Source of the DNA: JACVRM01 sp963839815
GTDB taxonomy: Bacteria; Actinomycetota; Thermoleophilia; Gaiellales; Gaiellaceae
Direction: 5' to 3'
NCBI GenBank assembly: GCA_963839815.1
Contig: CAWIWF010000008.1
Span: 248,001 to 312,000 of the forward strand
DNA length: 64,000 nt
Positions within the stretch are counted from its first letter, which is position 1. Each line of letters begins with the position of its first letter. Shown one piece after another: positions 8,374-17,249 of the stretch. The position numbers were made by a program, and so were the translations under genes. The notes beneath the pieces were generated by a model that saw only the letters and a list, made by a program, of their open reading frames with translations, searched no databases and was not told the origin of the DNA.

Positions 8374-9315
8374 GTGCGCGAGACCGAGAAGATCTGGATG
8401 AACGGCGAGCTCGTCGACTGGGCCGACGCCAAGATCCACGTCGGCGCGCACGGCCTTCACTACGGCACCGGCGTCTTCGAGGGCATTCGCTGCTACGAGA
8501 CCGATCGTGGCCCGTCCGTCTTCCGCCTCACCGACCACCTGAAGCGGCTCGACAGCTCGGCACGCCTGCTCTACATGGATCTCCCGTACTCGGTCGAGGA
8601 GCTGCGACGCGCCTCCCTCGACCTCGTCGGATCGAACGGGCTGCCCGAGTGCTACGTCCGCCCGTTCGCCTTCTACGGCTACGGGGAGCTGGGCGTCTCC
8701 ACGGCCGGCAACCCGGTCGAAGTCGTGATCATGAGCTGGCCGTGGGGGACGTACCTGGGCGACGACGGCATGCGGAACGGCATCCGCGCCAAGGTCTCCT
8801 CCTGGAAGCGCGTCGGGGCGAACACGATCCCGCACGCCGCCAAGGCAACCGGCATCTACCTCAACTCGATGCTCGCGGTCGGCGAGGCCAACCGGGCGGG
8901 CTACGACGAGGCGATCCTGCTCACCGACGACGGGTTCGTCGCGGACGGCTCCGGCGAGAACGTCTTCGTCGTCAAGGACGAGCGGATCGTCACGCCGCCG
9001 CTCTCGACCTCGATCCTGCCAGGCATCACGCGCGAGACGGTGATCGAGCTCGCCCGCTCGCTCGGCTACGAGGTCGAGGAGGCGAACGTGATCCGCACCG
9101 AGCTCTACCTCGCCGACGAGGTCTTCATGACCGGCACGGCGGCCGAGGTCACCCCGATCCGCTCGATCGACGACCACGAGCTGGGACCGCCCGGTCCGGT
9201 GACCCGCCGCCTGCAGGAGGCGTACCTCGACCTGGTGCACGGCCGCGGCGACGCCCGCTTCTCGGAGTGGCTCGAGCTGGCGGAGCTTCGCTCGCCCGAG
9301 CCTGCAGGCGCGTAG
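8374..9315 (+). CDS. ilvE: Branched-chain amino acid aminotransferase
   Basis: A 313-residue class IV PLP aminotransferase that interconverts Val/Leu/Ile and their 2-oxo acids. The N-terminal FEGIRCYETDRG, PLP lysine K157 in PHAAKATG, and phosphate-binding VFMTGTAAEVTP are all present. The length is normal for the family. Unlike many genes here it has a real leader: a TACACT box at 8339-8344 and a strong GAGGAGG site 6 nt before the GTG. Confidence 0.93.
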   Translation: MRETEKIWMNGELVDWADAKIHVGAHGLHYGTGVFEGIRCYETDRGPSVFRLTDHLKRLDSSARLLYMDLPYSVEELRRASLDLVGSNGLPECYVRPFAFYGYGELGVSTAGNPVEVVIMSWPWGTYLGDDGMRNGIRAKVSSWKRVGANTIPHAAKATGIYLNSMLAVGEANRAGYDEAILLTDDGFVADGSGENVFVVKDERIVTPPLSTSILPGITRETVIELARSLGYEVEEANVIRTELYLADEVFMTGTAAEVTPIRSIDDHELGPPGPVTRRLQEAYLDLVHGRGDARFSEWLELAELRSPEPAGA

Positions 9316-9328
9316 CCAGACCGCTCGC

Positions 9329-10483
9329 GTGGCGACGGCACGCAGTCCAGAGGCCCCCTCCGAGCGGGGCGGTCGCATCCCGCTCTCGCGCCCCTCGGTC
9401 GGAGCGCGCGAGGAGGAGCTCGTGCTCGAAGTGCTGCGTTCCGGCCGGCTCTCGCTGGGTCCGGCCATCGAGCGGTTCGAGGAGCACTTCGCCGACCGCG
9501 TCGGCGCTCCCTACGCGGCGGCGGTCTCGAGCGGCACGGCCGGCCTGCATCTGCTCGCGCACGCGGCGGGCCTCGGAGACGGCGACGAGGTGATCACCTC
9601 GCCGATCTCGTTCGTCGCGACCGCCAACTGCTTCATCTACGAGGGGGCCGTGCCCGTGTTCGCCGACGTGGACGAGCGCACGCTCAACCTCGACGTCGCG
9701 GCGGTGGAGGCCGCGCTCACCGAGCGCACCCGCGCGATCGTGGCCGTGGACATGTTCGGCTACCCCTGCGAGCTCGACCCGTTACGTGACCTCTGTGAGC
9801 GCCACGGGCTGACGCTGATCCAGGACGCCTGCGAGGCGCTCGGCGCCGAGTACAGGGGTGCGCCCGTCGGCTCACAGGGGCCGTCGGCGGTGTTCGCGTT
9901 CTATCCCAACAAGCAGATCACGACCGGCGAGGGGGGCATCGTCACCACGCACTCCGAGGAGCTCTGGCAGCTGCTCAAGAGTCTGCGCAACCACGGCCGC
10001 TCCTACGACTCGCGCTGGTTCAACCACGTGCGCCTCGGCTTCAACTACCGGCTCACCGACCTGCAGGCGGCAGTCGGCCTGGCCCAGCTCGAGCGCCTCG
10101 ACGAGATCCTCGCCGCTCGAGCGGACGCGGCCGAGCGCTACCGATCGCTGCTCGCCGGCGTCGACGGCGTGGAGCTGCTGGCAATCGACGACGCGGAGCA
10201 CGTCCGCTCCTGGTTCGTGTTCGTGGTCAAGCTCGCAGCCGGGGTCGACCGCGACGCGGTCACGGCGAGCCTGGCGGCGGAGGGGATCGAGGCCGGCCAC
10301 TACGTGCCCTGCGTGCACCTCCAGCCCTACCTCCGTGAGCGCTACGGCTTCGCCGCGGGGATGTGCCCGGTCGCGGAGGACACCGCCCGGCGCACGCTCG
10401 CGCTGCCGTTCTACACCGAGATCGACCCCGCCGACCAGGAGCGCGTCGCCGCAGCGCTCGCCCTCGCCGTCTCCGGCGCGTAG
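9329..10483 (+). CDS. DegT/DnrJ/EryC1/StrS-family aminotransferase
   Basis: A 384-residue sugar-nucleotide-type aminotransferase. The start IPLSRPSVGAREEE, the SSGTAGLHL turn and the PLP lysine K195 in YPNKQITTGEGG are diagnostic. Members aminate keto-sugars (UDP- or dTDP-linked) for cell-surface glycans, or act in aminosugar antibiotic synthesis. No other sugar-nucleotide genes are nearby, so the substrate is open. It lies 13 bp after ilvE and may be read with it. Confidence 0.88.
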   Translation: MATARSPEAPSERGGRIPLSRPSVGAREEELVLEVLRSGRLSLGPAIERFEEHFADRVGAPYAAAVSSGTAGLHLLAHAAGLGDGDEVITSPISFVATANCFIYEGAVPVFADVDERTLNLDVAAVEAALTERTRAIVAVDMFGYPCELDPLRDLCERHGLTLIQDACEALGAEYRGAPVGSQGPSAVFAFYPNKQITTGEGGIVTTHSEELWQLLKSLRNHGRSYDSRWFNHVRLGFNYRLTDLQAAVGLAQLERLDEILAARADAAERYRSLLAGVDGVELLAIDDAEHVRSWFVFVVKLAAGVDRDAVTASLAAEGIEAGHYVPCVHLQPYLRERYGFAAGMCPVAEDTARRTLALPFYTEIDPADQERVAAALALAVSGA

Positions 10484-10526
10484 ACCCGCGTGTGTCGGAT
10501 TCGCCGCTCCCGGGCAGGGATCGGCC

Positions 10527-10694
10527 GTGCGCCTCGGAATCCTCGGCATCGTCTATCTCGTCGTCGGGCTGATCGTCGCGGCGAACGACAACTATCTCCG
10601 CCGGCTCGAGACGGTCGAGGCCGTCGCCTCGGGGCTGCTCGCGATCGTCCTCTGGCCGCTCGTCCTGCTCGGTGTCGACCTCCGGATCGACTAG
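10527..10694 (+). CDS. Small two-helix membrane protein
   Basis: A 55-residue ORF with two hydrophobic segments (about residues 2-18 and 31-49) separated by the polar ANDNYLRRLETVEAVAS. The GTG at 10527 is the only plausible start. Short proteins of this kind are common in Thermoleophilia, but I know no function. It lies 43 bp after the DegT-type gene on the same strand. Confidence 0.5.
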   Translation: MRLGILGIVYLVVGLIVAANDNYLRRLETVEAVASGLLAIVLWPLVLLGVDLRID

Positions 10695-10733
10695 CCGAGC
10701 GAGGACGGCCGCCGGTCGCGCGATAATCGGGCC

Positions 10734-11090
10734 ATGGCAGACGGTCCGCCGACGATGGTCTTCCTCGGCTTCGGCAAGTACGCGCGCGCCGACAAGATCT
10801 ATGCGCTCGAGCCGTTGCGCGGCGACGAGCGCGGCGGCGGCAGCCGCACGCGTGTCTGGGTGGAGGGGGTCTCCGAGCCGCTCATCGCCTCGCGCACCGA
10901 GCGCAGCATCCTGCTGGCGATGGGCGTGAGCGCCGACCGCGGCAGCGAGGTCGTCGACGAGGCGCTGGCACTCGCCGAGCGCATCGTCGCGGACGCCGAA
11001 CGCGGCCGCGTCGACCTCGGCGACCTCTCGCGCCGCGCCCGGCACCTGCTCGAGTCGACCACGCGATCCTCCGAGGGCCAGCTCTTCTAA
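10734..11090 (+). CDS. RemA-like (DUF370) protein
   Basis: A 118-residue protein whose first 65 residues resemble the Bacillus RemA/DUF370 family. The opening VFLGFGKYARADKIYALEP matches the family IGFGN...A(N/D)(R/K)I, and RTRVWVEG...SRTERSILLAMG matches RTRAVI...SDHVILSA. RemA is a DNA-binding regulator of biofilm matrix genes in Bacillus; its role in actinobacteria is undefined. The C-terminal 50 residues (EVVDEALALAERIV...) are an added charged helix. A GATAAT box lies 6 nt before the ATG, so the mRNA is probably leaderless. Confidence 0.55.
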   Translation: MADGPPTMVFLGFGKYARADKIYALEPLRGDERGGGSRTRVWVEGVSEPLIASRTERSILLAMGVSADRGSEVVDEALALAERIVADAERGRVDLGDLSRRARHLLESTTRSSEGQLF

Positions 11091-11211
11091 GCGGGGGCAG
11101 CGTGGCCGCCCCCGCGACTGGCCGAGCAGTCGGCGACCAGCGGACGCCGGACGGGCTCGTGCGCCTCCGTCCCGCAGACACGTCCTCCCAGCGGCTCCCG
11201 CGCCGAGCGAC

Positions 11212-12495
11212 GTGGTGAGCGGCGAGCCGCCGGGCGAGCCCAACCGCCCGCACCCGGGCAGCCTGCTGCGCCGCATCGCGGTCGACGTCTCGCCTCTGCG
11301 CACGTCGCAGGACTTCCGCCGCCTCTGGTTCGGCACCGGCATCTCGGCGATCGGCAGCCAGATCACCACCGTCGCCATTCCCTTCCAGGTGTACGCGATC
11401 ACGGGGTCGACCTTCCTCGTGGGCATGCTCGGCCTCGCGGCGCTCGTGCCGCTGCTCGTCGTCCCGCTCTACGGGGGCGCGGTCGCGGACGCGTTCGACC
11501 GGCGGCGCCTGCTGTTGCTCTCGGACGTCGCGCTGGCGCTCGTCACCGGCGGCCTGCTCGTCAACGCCCTGCTCGACGAGCCCTCCGTGCCGTTCCTGTT
11601 CGTCGCGCAGACGCTCGCGACGGCGGCCTACGGCTTCCAGCGCCCCGCGCGCAACGCCCTCACCGCCCGGCTCGTGCCACGCGAGCAATTGACCGCGGCC
11701 ATCGCCGTCGAAGACGTCGTCTCGAACCTGGCGCGCACAGCCGGCCCGGCGCTCGCCGGCGTGCTGATCGCCCTCCTCGGCCTGCCCGGCGCGTACGCGG
11801 TCGATCTGGCGACCTTCGCCTCGTCGTTCGTCGCGATCTGGCTGCTGCCCACGTTCCCGCCGGCGCCGGACGCCGCCCGCCCGGGAGTGCGCGCGGTGCT
11901 CGACGGGCTCCGCTACGTCCGCACCAAGAAGGAGCTCATGGGAATCTTCCTCGTCGACTCGAACGCGATGGTCTTCGGCATGCCGAGCGCCCTCTTCCCG
12001 GCCTTCGCGGAGAAACTCGGCGGCGGTGCCACCACCGTCGGCCTGCTCTACGCGGCGCCGTCCGCGGGGGCGCTGCTCGCGTCCGTCTCCTCGGGCTGGA
12101 TCGGCCACGTGCGCCGGCAGGGCGCGGGCGTGTGCATCGCGGCGGCCCTCTGGGGCGTGGCGATCGTCGCCTTCGGCCTGGCGGGGGAGGTCTGGCTGGC
12201 GCTCCTCTGTCTCGCGGCGGCAGGCGCGGCCGACTTCGTCAGCGCCGTCCTGCGCTCGACGATCATGCTCTCGGTGACGCCCGACCACCTGCGCGGCCGG
12301 CTCTCGGGGATCGAGCTCGCCCAGGTCGCAAGCGCGCCGCAGCTCGGCAACGTCGAGGCCGGGGCGGTGGCGTCGCTCGTGGGCGTCCGCTTCTCGATCG
12401 TCTCGGGCGGCATCGCCTGCGTCGCCGGCACGCTCCTGATCGCCGCCCTGCTGCCCTCGCTCGTCCGCTACGACGCACGCAGGCGGCAGGAGTGA
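11212..12495 (+). CDS. MFS transporter, EntS/enterobactin-exporter type
   Basis: A 427-residue major facilitator with 12 predicted helices. The N-terminal SPLRTSQDFRRLWFGTGIS and the inter-helix AVADAFDRRRLLLLSD place it with the EntS-like exporters. The substrate is not evident. The GTG start at 11212 gives a 35-residue cytoplasmic tail. Its stop overlaps the start of the glycosylase gene (GTGA). Confidence 0.8.
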   Translation: MVSGEPPGEPNRPHPGSLLRRIAVDVSPLRTSQDFRRLWFGTGISAIGSQITTVAIPFQVYAITGSTFLVGMLGLAALVPLLVVPLYGGAVADAFDRRRLLLLSDVALALVTGGLLVNALLDEPSVPFLFVAQTLATAAYGFQRPARNALTARLVPREQLTAAIAVEDVVSNLARTAGPALAGVLIALLGLPGAYAVDLATFASSFVAIWLLPTFPPAPDAARPGVRAVLDGLRYVRTKKELMGIFLVDSNAMVFGMPSALFPAFAEKLGGGATTVGLLYAAPSAGALLASVSSGWIGHVRRQGAGVCIAAALWGVAIVAFGLAGEVWLALLCLAAAGAADFVSAVLRSTIMLSVTPDHLRGRLSGIELAQVASAPQLGNVEAGAVASLVGVRFSIVSGGIACVAGTLLIAALLPSLVRYDARRRQE

Positions 12496-13079
12496 GCGAG
12501 AGGATCGGTCGTGAGTTCTTCGCCCGCTCGGTGCACGACGTCGCGCCCGAGCTGGTCGGCGCCACGCTGGTGGTCGACGGCGTCGGCGGCACCATCGTCG
12601 AGGTCGAGGCCTACGACCACGAGGACCCGGCGGCGCATGGCTACCGCGGACGGACGGAGCGCAACGCGTCGATGTTCGGGCCGCCCGGGATCGCCTACGT
12701 GTACCGCTCGTACGGCATCCACTGGTGCCTCAACCTCGTCTGCGAGGAGGAGGGCGTCGCCGCGGCCGTGCTCCTGCGCGCGCTCGAGCCGGTCGCGGGC
12801 CTCGAGCGCATGCGGGCGCGGCGCGGGCTCGAGGACGCGCTGCTGCTGTGCTCGGGGCCGGGGCGGCTCTGCCAGGCGCTCGCGGTCACGCGCGAGCACG
12901 ACGGGCTGTCGCTCGACCGGCCGCCGTTCGAGCTGCGCGCGCCGTCGGGGCAGATCGAGATCGAGCGCGCGACGCGCATCGGCCTGACGAAGGCCGCCGA
13001 GCGGCCGTGGCGCTACGGTCTGGCGGGATCCCGCTACGTCAGCCGCCCGCTGCGGCGGCGGCAGAAGGGAGGACGATGA
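12492..13079 (+). CDS. DNA-3-methyladenine glycosylase (AAG/Mpg type)
   Basis: A 195-residue base-excision enzyme removing alkylated purines. Family motifs are IVEVEAYDHEDPAAHGYRG (catalytic Glu within VEAY), ASMFGPPGIAYVYRSYGIH, and GPGRLCQALAVT. The length matches bacterial AAG. It starts at a GTG overlapping the transporter stop and itself overlaps the following gene by ATGA, so three genes are chained. Confidence 0.92.
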   Translation: MSERIGREFFARSVHDVAPELVGATLVVDGVGGTIVEVEAYDHEDPAAHGYRGRTERNASMFGPPGIAYVYRSYGIHWCLNLVCEEEGVAAAVLLRALEPVAGLERMRARRGLEDALLLCSGPGRLCQALAVTREHDGLSLDRPPFELRAPSGQIEIERATRIGLTKAAERPWRYGLAGSRYVSRPLRRRQKGGR

Positions 13080-13372
13080 CGCACTACACCCACGCCGTGT
13101 GGCGCGCGAAGCCCGGCCGCGAGGAGGCGTTCGTCGCCGCCTGGCTCGAGCTCGCCGAGCGCACCAAGGCGCGCTTCCCCGAGGCGCACGGGACGCTCGT
13201 CCGGGATGTGTCCGAGCCGACCCGTTTCATCAGCTTCGGGCCCTGGGCGGACCTGGACGAGATCGCGGCATTCCGCGATTCGCAGGCCTTTCGCGAGGCG
13301 GTCGCGACGATGAGCGACCTGCTGGACGGTTTCGAGCCCGGGACCTACGAGCTCGTGCGCGACGTGCGCTAG
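13076..13372 (+). CDS. Antibiotic-biosynthesis-monooxygenase-like (ABM, dimeric alpha-beta barrel) protein
   Basis: A 98-residue protein with the ferredoxin-like ABM pattern: HAVWRAKPGREEAFVAAW at the start, a central FISFGPWADLDEIAAFRDS, and a final FEPGTYELV strand. Such proteins are small cofactor-free oxygenases or heme/quinone-binding proteins, and a specific role cannot be assigned. A GGGAGGA site precedes the ATG, which overlaps the glycosylase stop (ATGA). It converges with the PBP gene, sharing 4 bases at the stops. Confidence 0.7.
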   Translation: MTHYTHAVWRAKPGREEAFVAAWLELAERTKARFPEAHGTLVRDVSEPTRFISFGPWADLDEIAAFRDSQAFREAVATMSDLLDGFEPGTYELVRDVR

Positions 13373-15834
13373 CGCTTCGGTGCGCGCACCGTGAGCCTGA
13401 CGGCCATGCCGGGCTTCGCGGCCACGCCGGCCGCCGGCCGCTGGCGCACGACCTCTGCGCCCGGCGGCGCGCCCGTCGGCTGCACGCGGGCCTCGAGCCC
13501 TGCCCGGGCGATCCGCGGGAGCGCCCGGCCGAGCGGTAGCCCGACCAGCTTCGGGACGACGCCGTGCAGCGACTTCGCGGACACGAGCGTGACGCGCTGC
13601 CCGGCCACGACCCTGGTTCCGGTCGGCGGCCGCTGCTCGAGCACGATCCCGACGCGCTGCCCGGCCTTCGCCGGGCGGTAGACGACGAGCGGCTCGAGCG
13701 AGCGCTCCGCGATCAGCGCGCGGGCGTCGCCGACGCCGAGGCCGACGAGGCGCGGGAGCTCCACCTCGCCCGGCCGGCAGTCCGCCGTCTGCGTGGGACC
13801 GGCCTCGCTGTAGACGACGACCTGGAACGCACCGACGCAGGTGCCATTGTCGAGCTGGAGGCGACCGTCGCGCATGACGACGTAGCGGGGCGTGGCGTAG
13901 AGCGACGGCGGCGGGGCGAACGTGGCCGGCTCGGCCTTCAGGTGCTCGAGGGCGTTGAGCACGAACGTCCGCCAGATCAGCGCCGGGTAGGTGCCGCCTG
14001 CGACCTCCTCGCCGTTGAACTCGGTCAGCATCGGCCGCAGCTGGTTCGGGTAGCCGACCCAGACGGCGACGGCCAGCCGGGGCGTGTAGCCGACGAACCA
14101 CGCATCCCCGTAGTTCTCCGTCGTGCCCGTCTTGCCGGCCACCGCCACGCCCGGGATCGCGGCCCGCTTGCCGGTGCCGATCCGGACGACTGCCTGCAGG
14201 ACGTCGTTGACGACCGCCGTCTTGTCCGCGGCGAGCACCTGGCGTCCGACCGGGCGGTTCGGGTCCTTCATGACCACTCGGCTGCCGTCCTGCTCGGCGA
14301 CCCACCAGATCGCCCGCGGCCTGTTGCCGAACGCCGAGCCGTCGAGGCGCCGCCCGCCGTTCGCGAACGCCGCGAACGCCCGGGCCATCTCGAGCGGATT
14401 GACCGCCTCGGTGCCGAGGCCGATCGAGAGGTACGGGTTGAGCTCGCTCCGGATGCCGAGCCGGTGGGCCATCCGCGCGACGGAGTCGGGCCCAATCATC
14501 CGTGTCAGCTGGGCGTAGACCGAGTTGTCGGAATGGATCGTGGCCGTCCGCAGGTCGGCCGAGCCGAGATAGCTGCCCTCGTAGTTCTCGACGTGCCAGA
14601 TCTTGCCGTCGAAGGGGATGTCGAGCTCCTTGGAGGGGAAGGTGGTCTGCGTCGCGATGCCCTGCTGCAGCGCGTCGGCGAGGACGAACGGCTTGAAGGA
14701 CGAGCCGGGCTGCCGCTCGCCCTGGACCGCCAGGTTGAACTGGCTCTCGCGGAAGCTCGAGCCGCCGACCATCGCGAGCACGTCGCCGTTGCGCGGGTCG
14801 ATCGCCACCAGGGCGGCGGTGGGCCCTGCGGCATCGGTCAGCCACTTCGAGATCGCGCGCTGGGCCGTGCGCTGCAGCTCGAGGTCGATCGTCGTCCGCA
14901 CCTGGAGCCCGCCGCCGAACACGGTGGCCGTGCCGTACTTGTCCACGAGCTGCTGCTTGACGTAGTTGGCGAAGTAGGGGGCCGGCCCCTGGGTGCCCGG
15001 CGGCCGCACGTCCTCCGGCCGGGGGAGAGGCTGCCTGGCCGCGCTCCGGGACTGCTTGGCCGTGATCGTCCCCTGCGCCAGCATCAGCCGCAGCACGACG
15101 TTCCGCTGCCGCCGAGCAGCCTTCGGGTTGGTGACCGGGTCGAAGCGGGACGGATCGCTCGGCACGGCTGCGAGCAGGGCCGCCTCGTGCAGCTCGAGTC
15201 GCTGCGCCGAGTGCTTGAAGTAGGTCCGCGCCCCCTGCTCGACCCCGTAGGCGCCGTTCCCGAAGTAGATCGTGTTCAGGTACTCGGTGAGGATGCGCTC
15301 CTTGCTCCACTTCTGGTCGAGCTGGCGCGCGAGGATCGCCTCCTTGAGCTTCCGCGCGATCGACCGCTCGTCGTCGACGTAGACGTTCTTGACGAACTGC
15401 TGCGTGATCGTCGAGCCGCCCTGCACGAACTGCTGGTGGCGGACGTCGGCCCAGAAGGCGCGCGCGATGGCACGGAAGTCGACGCCCTCGTGCTCCCAGA
15501 ACCGCCGGTCCTCGACGGCCACGATCGCCTGCTTCATGATCGGCGCGATCTCGTCGGAGTCGACGATGACACGGTTCTCGGAGCCACGCAGCACTGCCAG
15601 GATGGTCTTGCCACGGCGGTCCCAGAGGTACCCGTTGACCTCGCGCTCCTGCTGGCGGAGCGTCTCGAGCTGCCAGGTCTGGCCGGCGACGGCGGTGATC
15701 ACCCCGTAGGTGAACGAGGAGACGCCGAGCACGAGCAGCACCCCCGCGAGGGTGAGGAGCCGGAACTTGCGGATGCGCCGCTTGCGTCTGCGCGGCGCGG
15801 AGGGGCGTCTGCGAAGCCGCACGAAGCTCGTCAT
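13369..15834 (-). CDS. Class A penicillin-binding protein with PASTA domains
   Basis: An 821-residue bifunctional peptidoglycan synthase anchored by one helix (about 25-50). The transglycosylase domain carries the catalytic Glu in VEDRRFWEHEG (E108) and GGSTITQQFVKN. The transpeptidase has the SxxK serine S378 in GSSFKP, then HSDNS and AGKTGTTENYGDAW. Two PASTA repeats close the protein (VELPRLVGLGVGDA and VVPKLVGLPLGRA), followed by a short tail. These features match actinobacterial PonA/PBP1. It is divergent from tyrS. Confidence 0.93.
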   Translation of the reverse strand: MTSFVRLRRRPSAPRRRKRRIRKFRLLTLAGVLLVLGVSSFTYGVITAVAGQTWQLETLRQQEREVNGYLWDRRGKTILAVLRGSENRVIVDSDEIAPIMKQAIVAVEDRRFWEHEGVDFRAIARAFWADVRHQQFVQGGSTITQQFVKNVYVDDERSIARKLKEAILARQLDQKWSKERILTEYLNTIYFGNGAYGVEQGARTYFKHSAQRLELHEAALLAAVPSDPSRFDPVTNPKAARRQRNVVLRLMLAQGTITAKQSRSAARQPLPRPEDVRPPGTQGPAPYFANYVKQQLVDKYGTATVFGGGLQVRTTIDLELQRTAQRAISKWLTDAAGPTAALVAIDPRNGDVLAMVGGSSFRESQFNLAVQGERQPGSSFKPFVLADALQQGIATQTTFPSKELDIPFDGKIWHVENYEGSYLGSADLRTATIHSDNSVYAQLTRMIGPDSVARMAHRLGIRSELNPYLSIGLGTEAVNPLEMARAFAAFANGGRRLDGSAFGNRPRAIWWVAEQDGSRVVMKDPNRPVGRQVLAADKTAVVNDVLQAVVRIGTGKRAAIPGVAVAGKTGTTENYGDAWFVGYTPRLAVAVWVGYPNQLRPMLTEFNGEEVAGGTYPALIWRTFVLNALEHLKAEPATFAPPPSLYATPRYVVMRDGRLQLDNGTCVGAFQVVVYSEAGPTQTADCRPGEVELPRLVGLGVGDARALIAERSLEPLVVYRPAKAGQRVGIVLEQRPPTGTRVVAGQRVTLVSAKSLHGVVPKLVGLPLGRALPRIARAGLEARVQPTGAPPGAEVVRQRPAAGVAAKPGMAVRLTVRAPKR

Positions 15835-15887
15835 GGTAGTCCGCGTTGGACAGGTGGCCGCCCGGGGGCGTGGCTACGATCGCCCGC

Positions 15888-17054
15888 ATGGCGACCACCG
15901 ACGTCATCCAGCGGCTGACGCGGAACGCCGTCCATGTCCTGCCAGAGGGAGGACTCGAGGCGAAGCTCGCGCTCGGACGCCCGCTGCGGGTGAAGTTCGG
16001 CATCGACGTCACGTCGCCCGACATCCACGTGGGTCGCGCGATCCCGCTCCAGCGGATGCGCGCGTTCCAGGACGAAGGCCACGTCGGCGTGCTGATCGTC
16101 GGCGACTACACGACGCGCATCGGCGACCCGTCGGGACGCTCCAGCGAGCGGCCCGTGCTCTCGGACGAGGAGATCGACCGCAACGCCCAGACCTACGTCG
16201 ACCAGGCGCTGCTCGTGCTCGACCCGGAGCGCACGGAGGTGCGCTTCAACAGCGAGTGGCTGGCGAAGCTGAGCTACGGCGACATCGTCCGGCTCGGCCG
16301 GGAGCTGACCGTCGCCCGCATGCTCGAGCGCGACGACTTCGCGAAGCGCTACGCCGCCGGTGAGCCGATCTCCGTCTCGGAGCTCCTCTACCCGCTCATG
16401 CAGGCGTACGACTCGGTCGCCGTCGAGGCGGATGTCGAGCTCGGCGGGACCGACCAGCTCTACAACCTGCTCGCGGGCCGCGAGATCATGGCGGCCTACG
16501 GGCTCGAGCCCCAGGTCGTCCTGACGACGCCGCTGCTCGTCTCGTGGGACGGCGCCAAGATGAGCTCGTCGGTCGGCAACAACATTCCGCTGACGCTCGC
16601 GGCCGAGGAGCAGTTCGGGCGCACGATGCGGATCGCAGACGACCAGCTCGGCGGGTGGTACGAGCTCGTGCTCGAGCGCGCGGCCCCGACAGGGGATCCG
16701 ATGGCGGCGAAGCTCGCCCTCGCGCGCGAGATCGTGACGCGCTCTCATGGCGAGGAGGCGTCGCTGGCGGCCGAGGCCCACTTCACCCGGGTCGTGCGCG
16801 AGCGAGGAGTGCCCGAGGACGTTCCCGAGCAGGCGCTCCCGCCCGGAGACCCGGTGCATCTGCCCGCGCTGCTGCACGGCGCTGGGCTCGTCTCGTCGAC
16901 GAGCGAGGGACGCCGGCTGATCGCCCAGGGAGCCGTTCGCGTCGACGGCGAGCCGGCGGTCGACCTCGACCTGCCCCGCGCACGGCTCGAAGGAGCAGTG
17001 GTGCAGGCGGGAAAGCGTCGATTCGTGCGCTTTTCGGCCTCCGAGGGCGCTTGA
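15888..17054 (+). CDS. tyrS: Tyrosyl-tRNA synthetase
   Basis: A 388-residue class Ic synthetase with a C-terminal S4 RNA-binding domain (about 320-380). Diagnostic motifs are VGDYTTRIGDPSGR, YPLMQAYDSVAVEADVELGG and GGTDQLYNLLAGR. Both class I signatures deviate: HIGH reads HVGR and KMSKS reads KMSSS. I chose the ATG at 15888 because homology begins there and a TACGAT box lies 7 nt upstream. The rRNA operon promoter overlaps its stop codon. Confidence 0.93.
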   Translation: MATTDVIQRLTRNAVHVLPEGGLEAKLALGRPLRVKFGIDVTSPDIHVGRAIPLQRMRAFQDEGHVGVLIVGDYTTRIGDPSGRSSERPVLSDEEIDRNAQTYVDQALLVLDPERTEVRFNSEWLAKLSYGDIVRLGRELTVARMLERDDFAKRYAAGEPISVSELLYPLMQAYDSVAVEADVELGGTDQLYNLLAGREIMAAYGLEPQVVLTTPLLVSWDGAKMSSSVGNNIPLTLAAEEQFGRTMRIADDQLGGWYELVLERAAPTGDPMAAKLALAREIVTRSHGEEASLAAEAHFTRVVRERGVPEDVPEQALPPGDPVHLPALLHGAGLVSSTSEGRRLIAQGAVRVDGEPAVDLDLPRARLEGAVVQAGKRRFVRFSASEGA

Positions 17055-17078
17055 CAGGCACCCTCGCGCTGCTACTAT
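17051..17078 (+). promoter_or_regulatory. Promoter of the rRNA operon
   Basis: A consensus -35 TTGACA at 17051-17056, a 16-bp spacer and a -10 TACTAT at 17073-17078. It is the closest match to the housekeeping sigma consensus in the window and the only one between tyrS and 16S. The -35 covers the tyrS stop codon. Transcription would begin near 17085. Confidence 0.8.
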
Positions 17079-17179
17079 GCGTCGGCTGTCCACACGGCAG
17101 CACGAAGAAGTCCCTGCAAAACGACGACTGGAGACGCCTTCTGGGGGATCGGATACGAGCAGTTCCGATGATCTGGGAG

Positions 17180-17204
17180 GCCTCCGCGAGTCGGAGGCTT
17201 TTTT
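17180..17204 (+). terminator. Intrinsic terminator or attenuator inside the rRNA leader
   Basis: The perfect 7-bp stem GCCTCCG/CGGAGGC (17180-17186 with 17192-17198), with a 5-nt loop, is followed by six T residues. It is a textbook Rho-independent terminator. It lies about 100 nt downstream of the rRNA promoter, not upstream of it. It may terminate tyrS read-through, attenuate the rRNA transcript, or both. Confidence 0.75.
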
Positions 17205-17233
17205 GTGCAGCCGGCCGGAGAGCGCGGTCTTTG

Positions 17234-17249
17234 AAAACTCAACAGCGTG
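17234..17249 (+). other. 5' arm of the 16S rRNA processing stem
   Basis: These 16 bases are perfectly complementary to 19059-19074 in the 16S-23S spacer, so the 16S precursor is looped out as an RNase III-type stem. The arm lies within the boxA-like region. Confidence 0.8.

Noticed and set aside
13034..16024. Minus-strand ORF of 996 codons over the PBP gene
   Set aside because: It is out of frame with the recognised PBP and Arg/Ala-rich. The in-frame PBP on the same strand has complete catalytic motifs.
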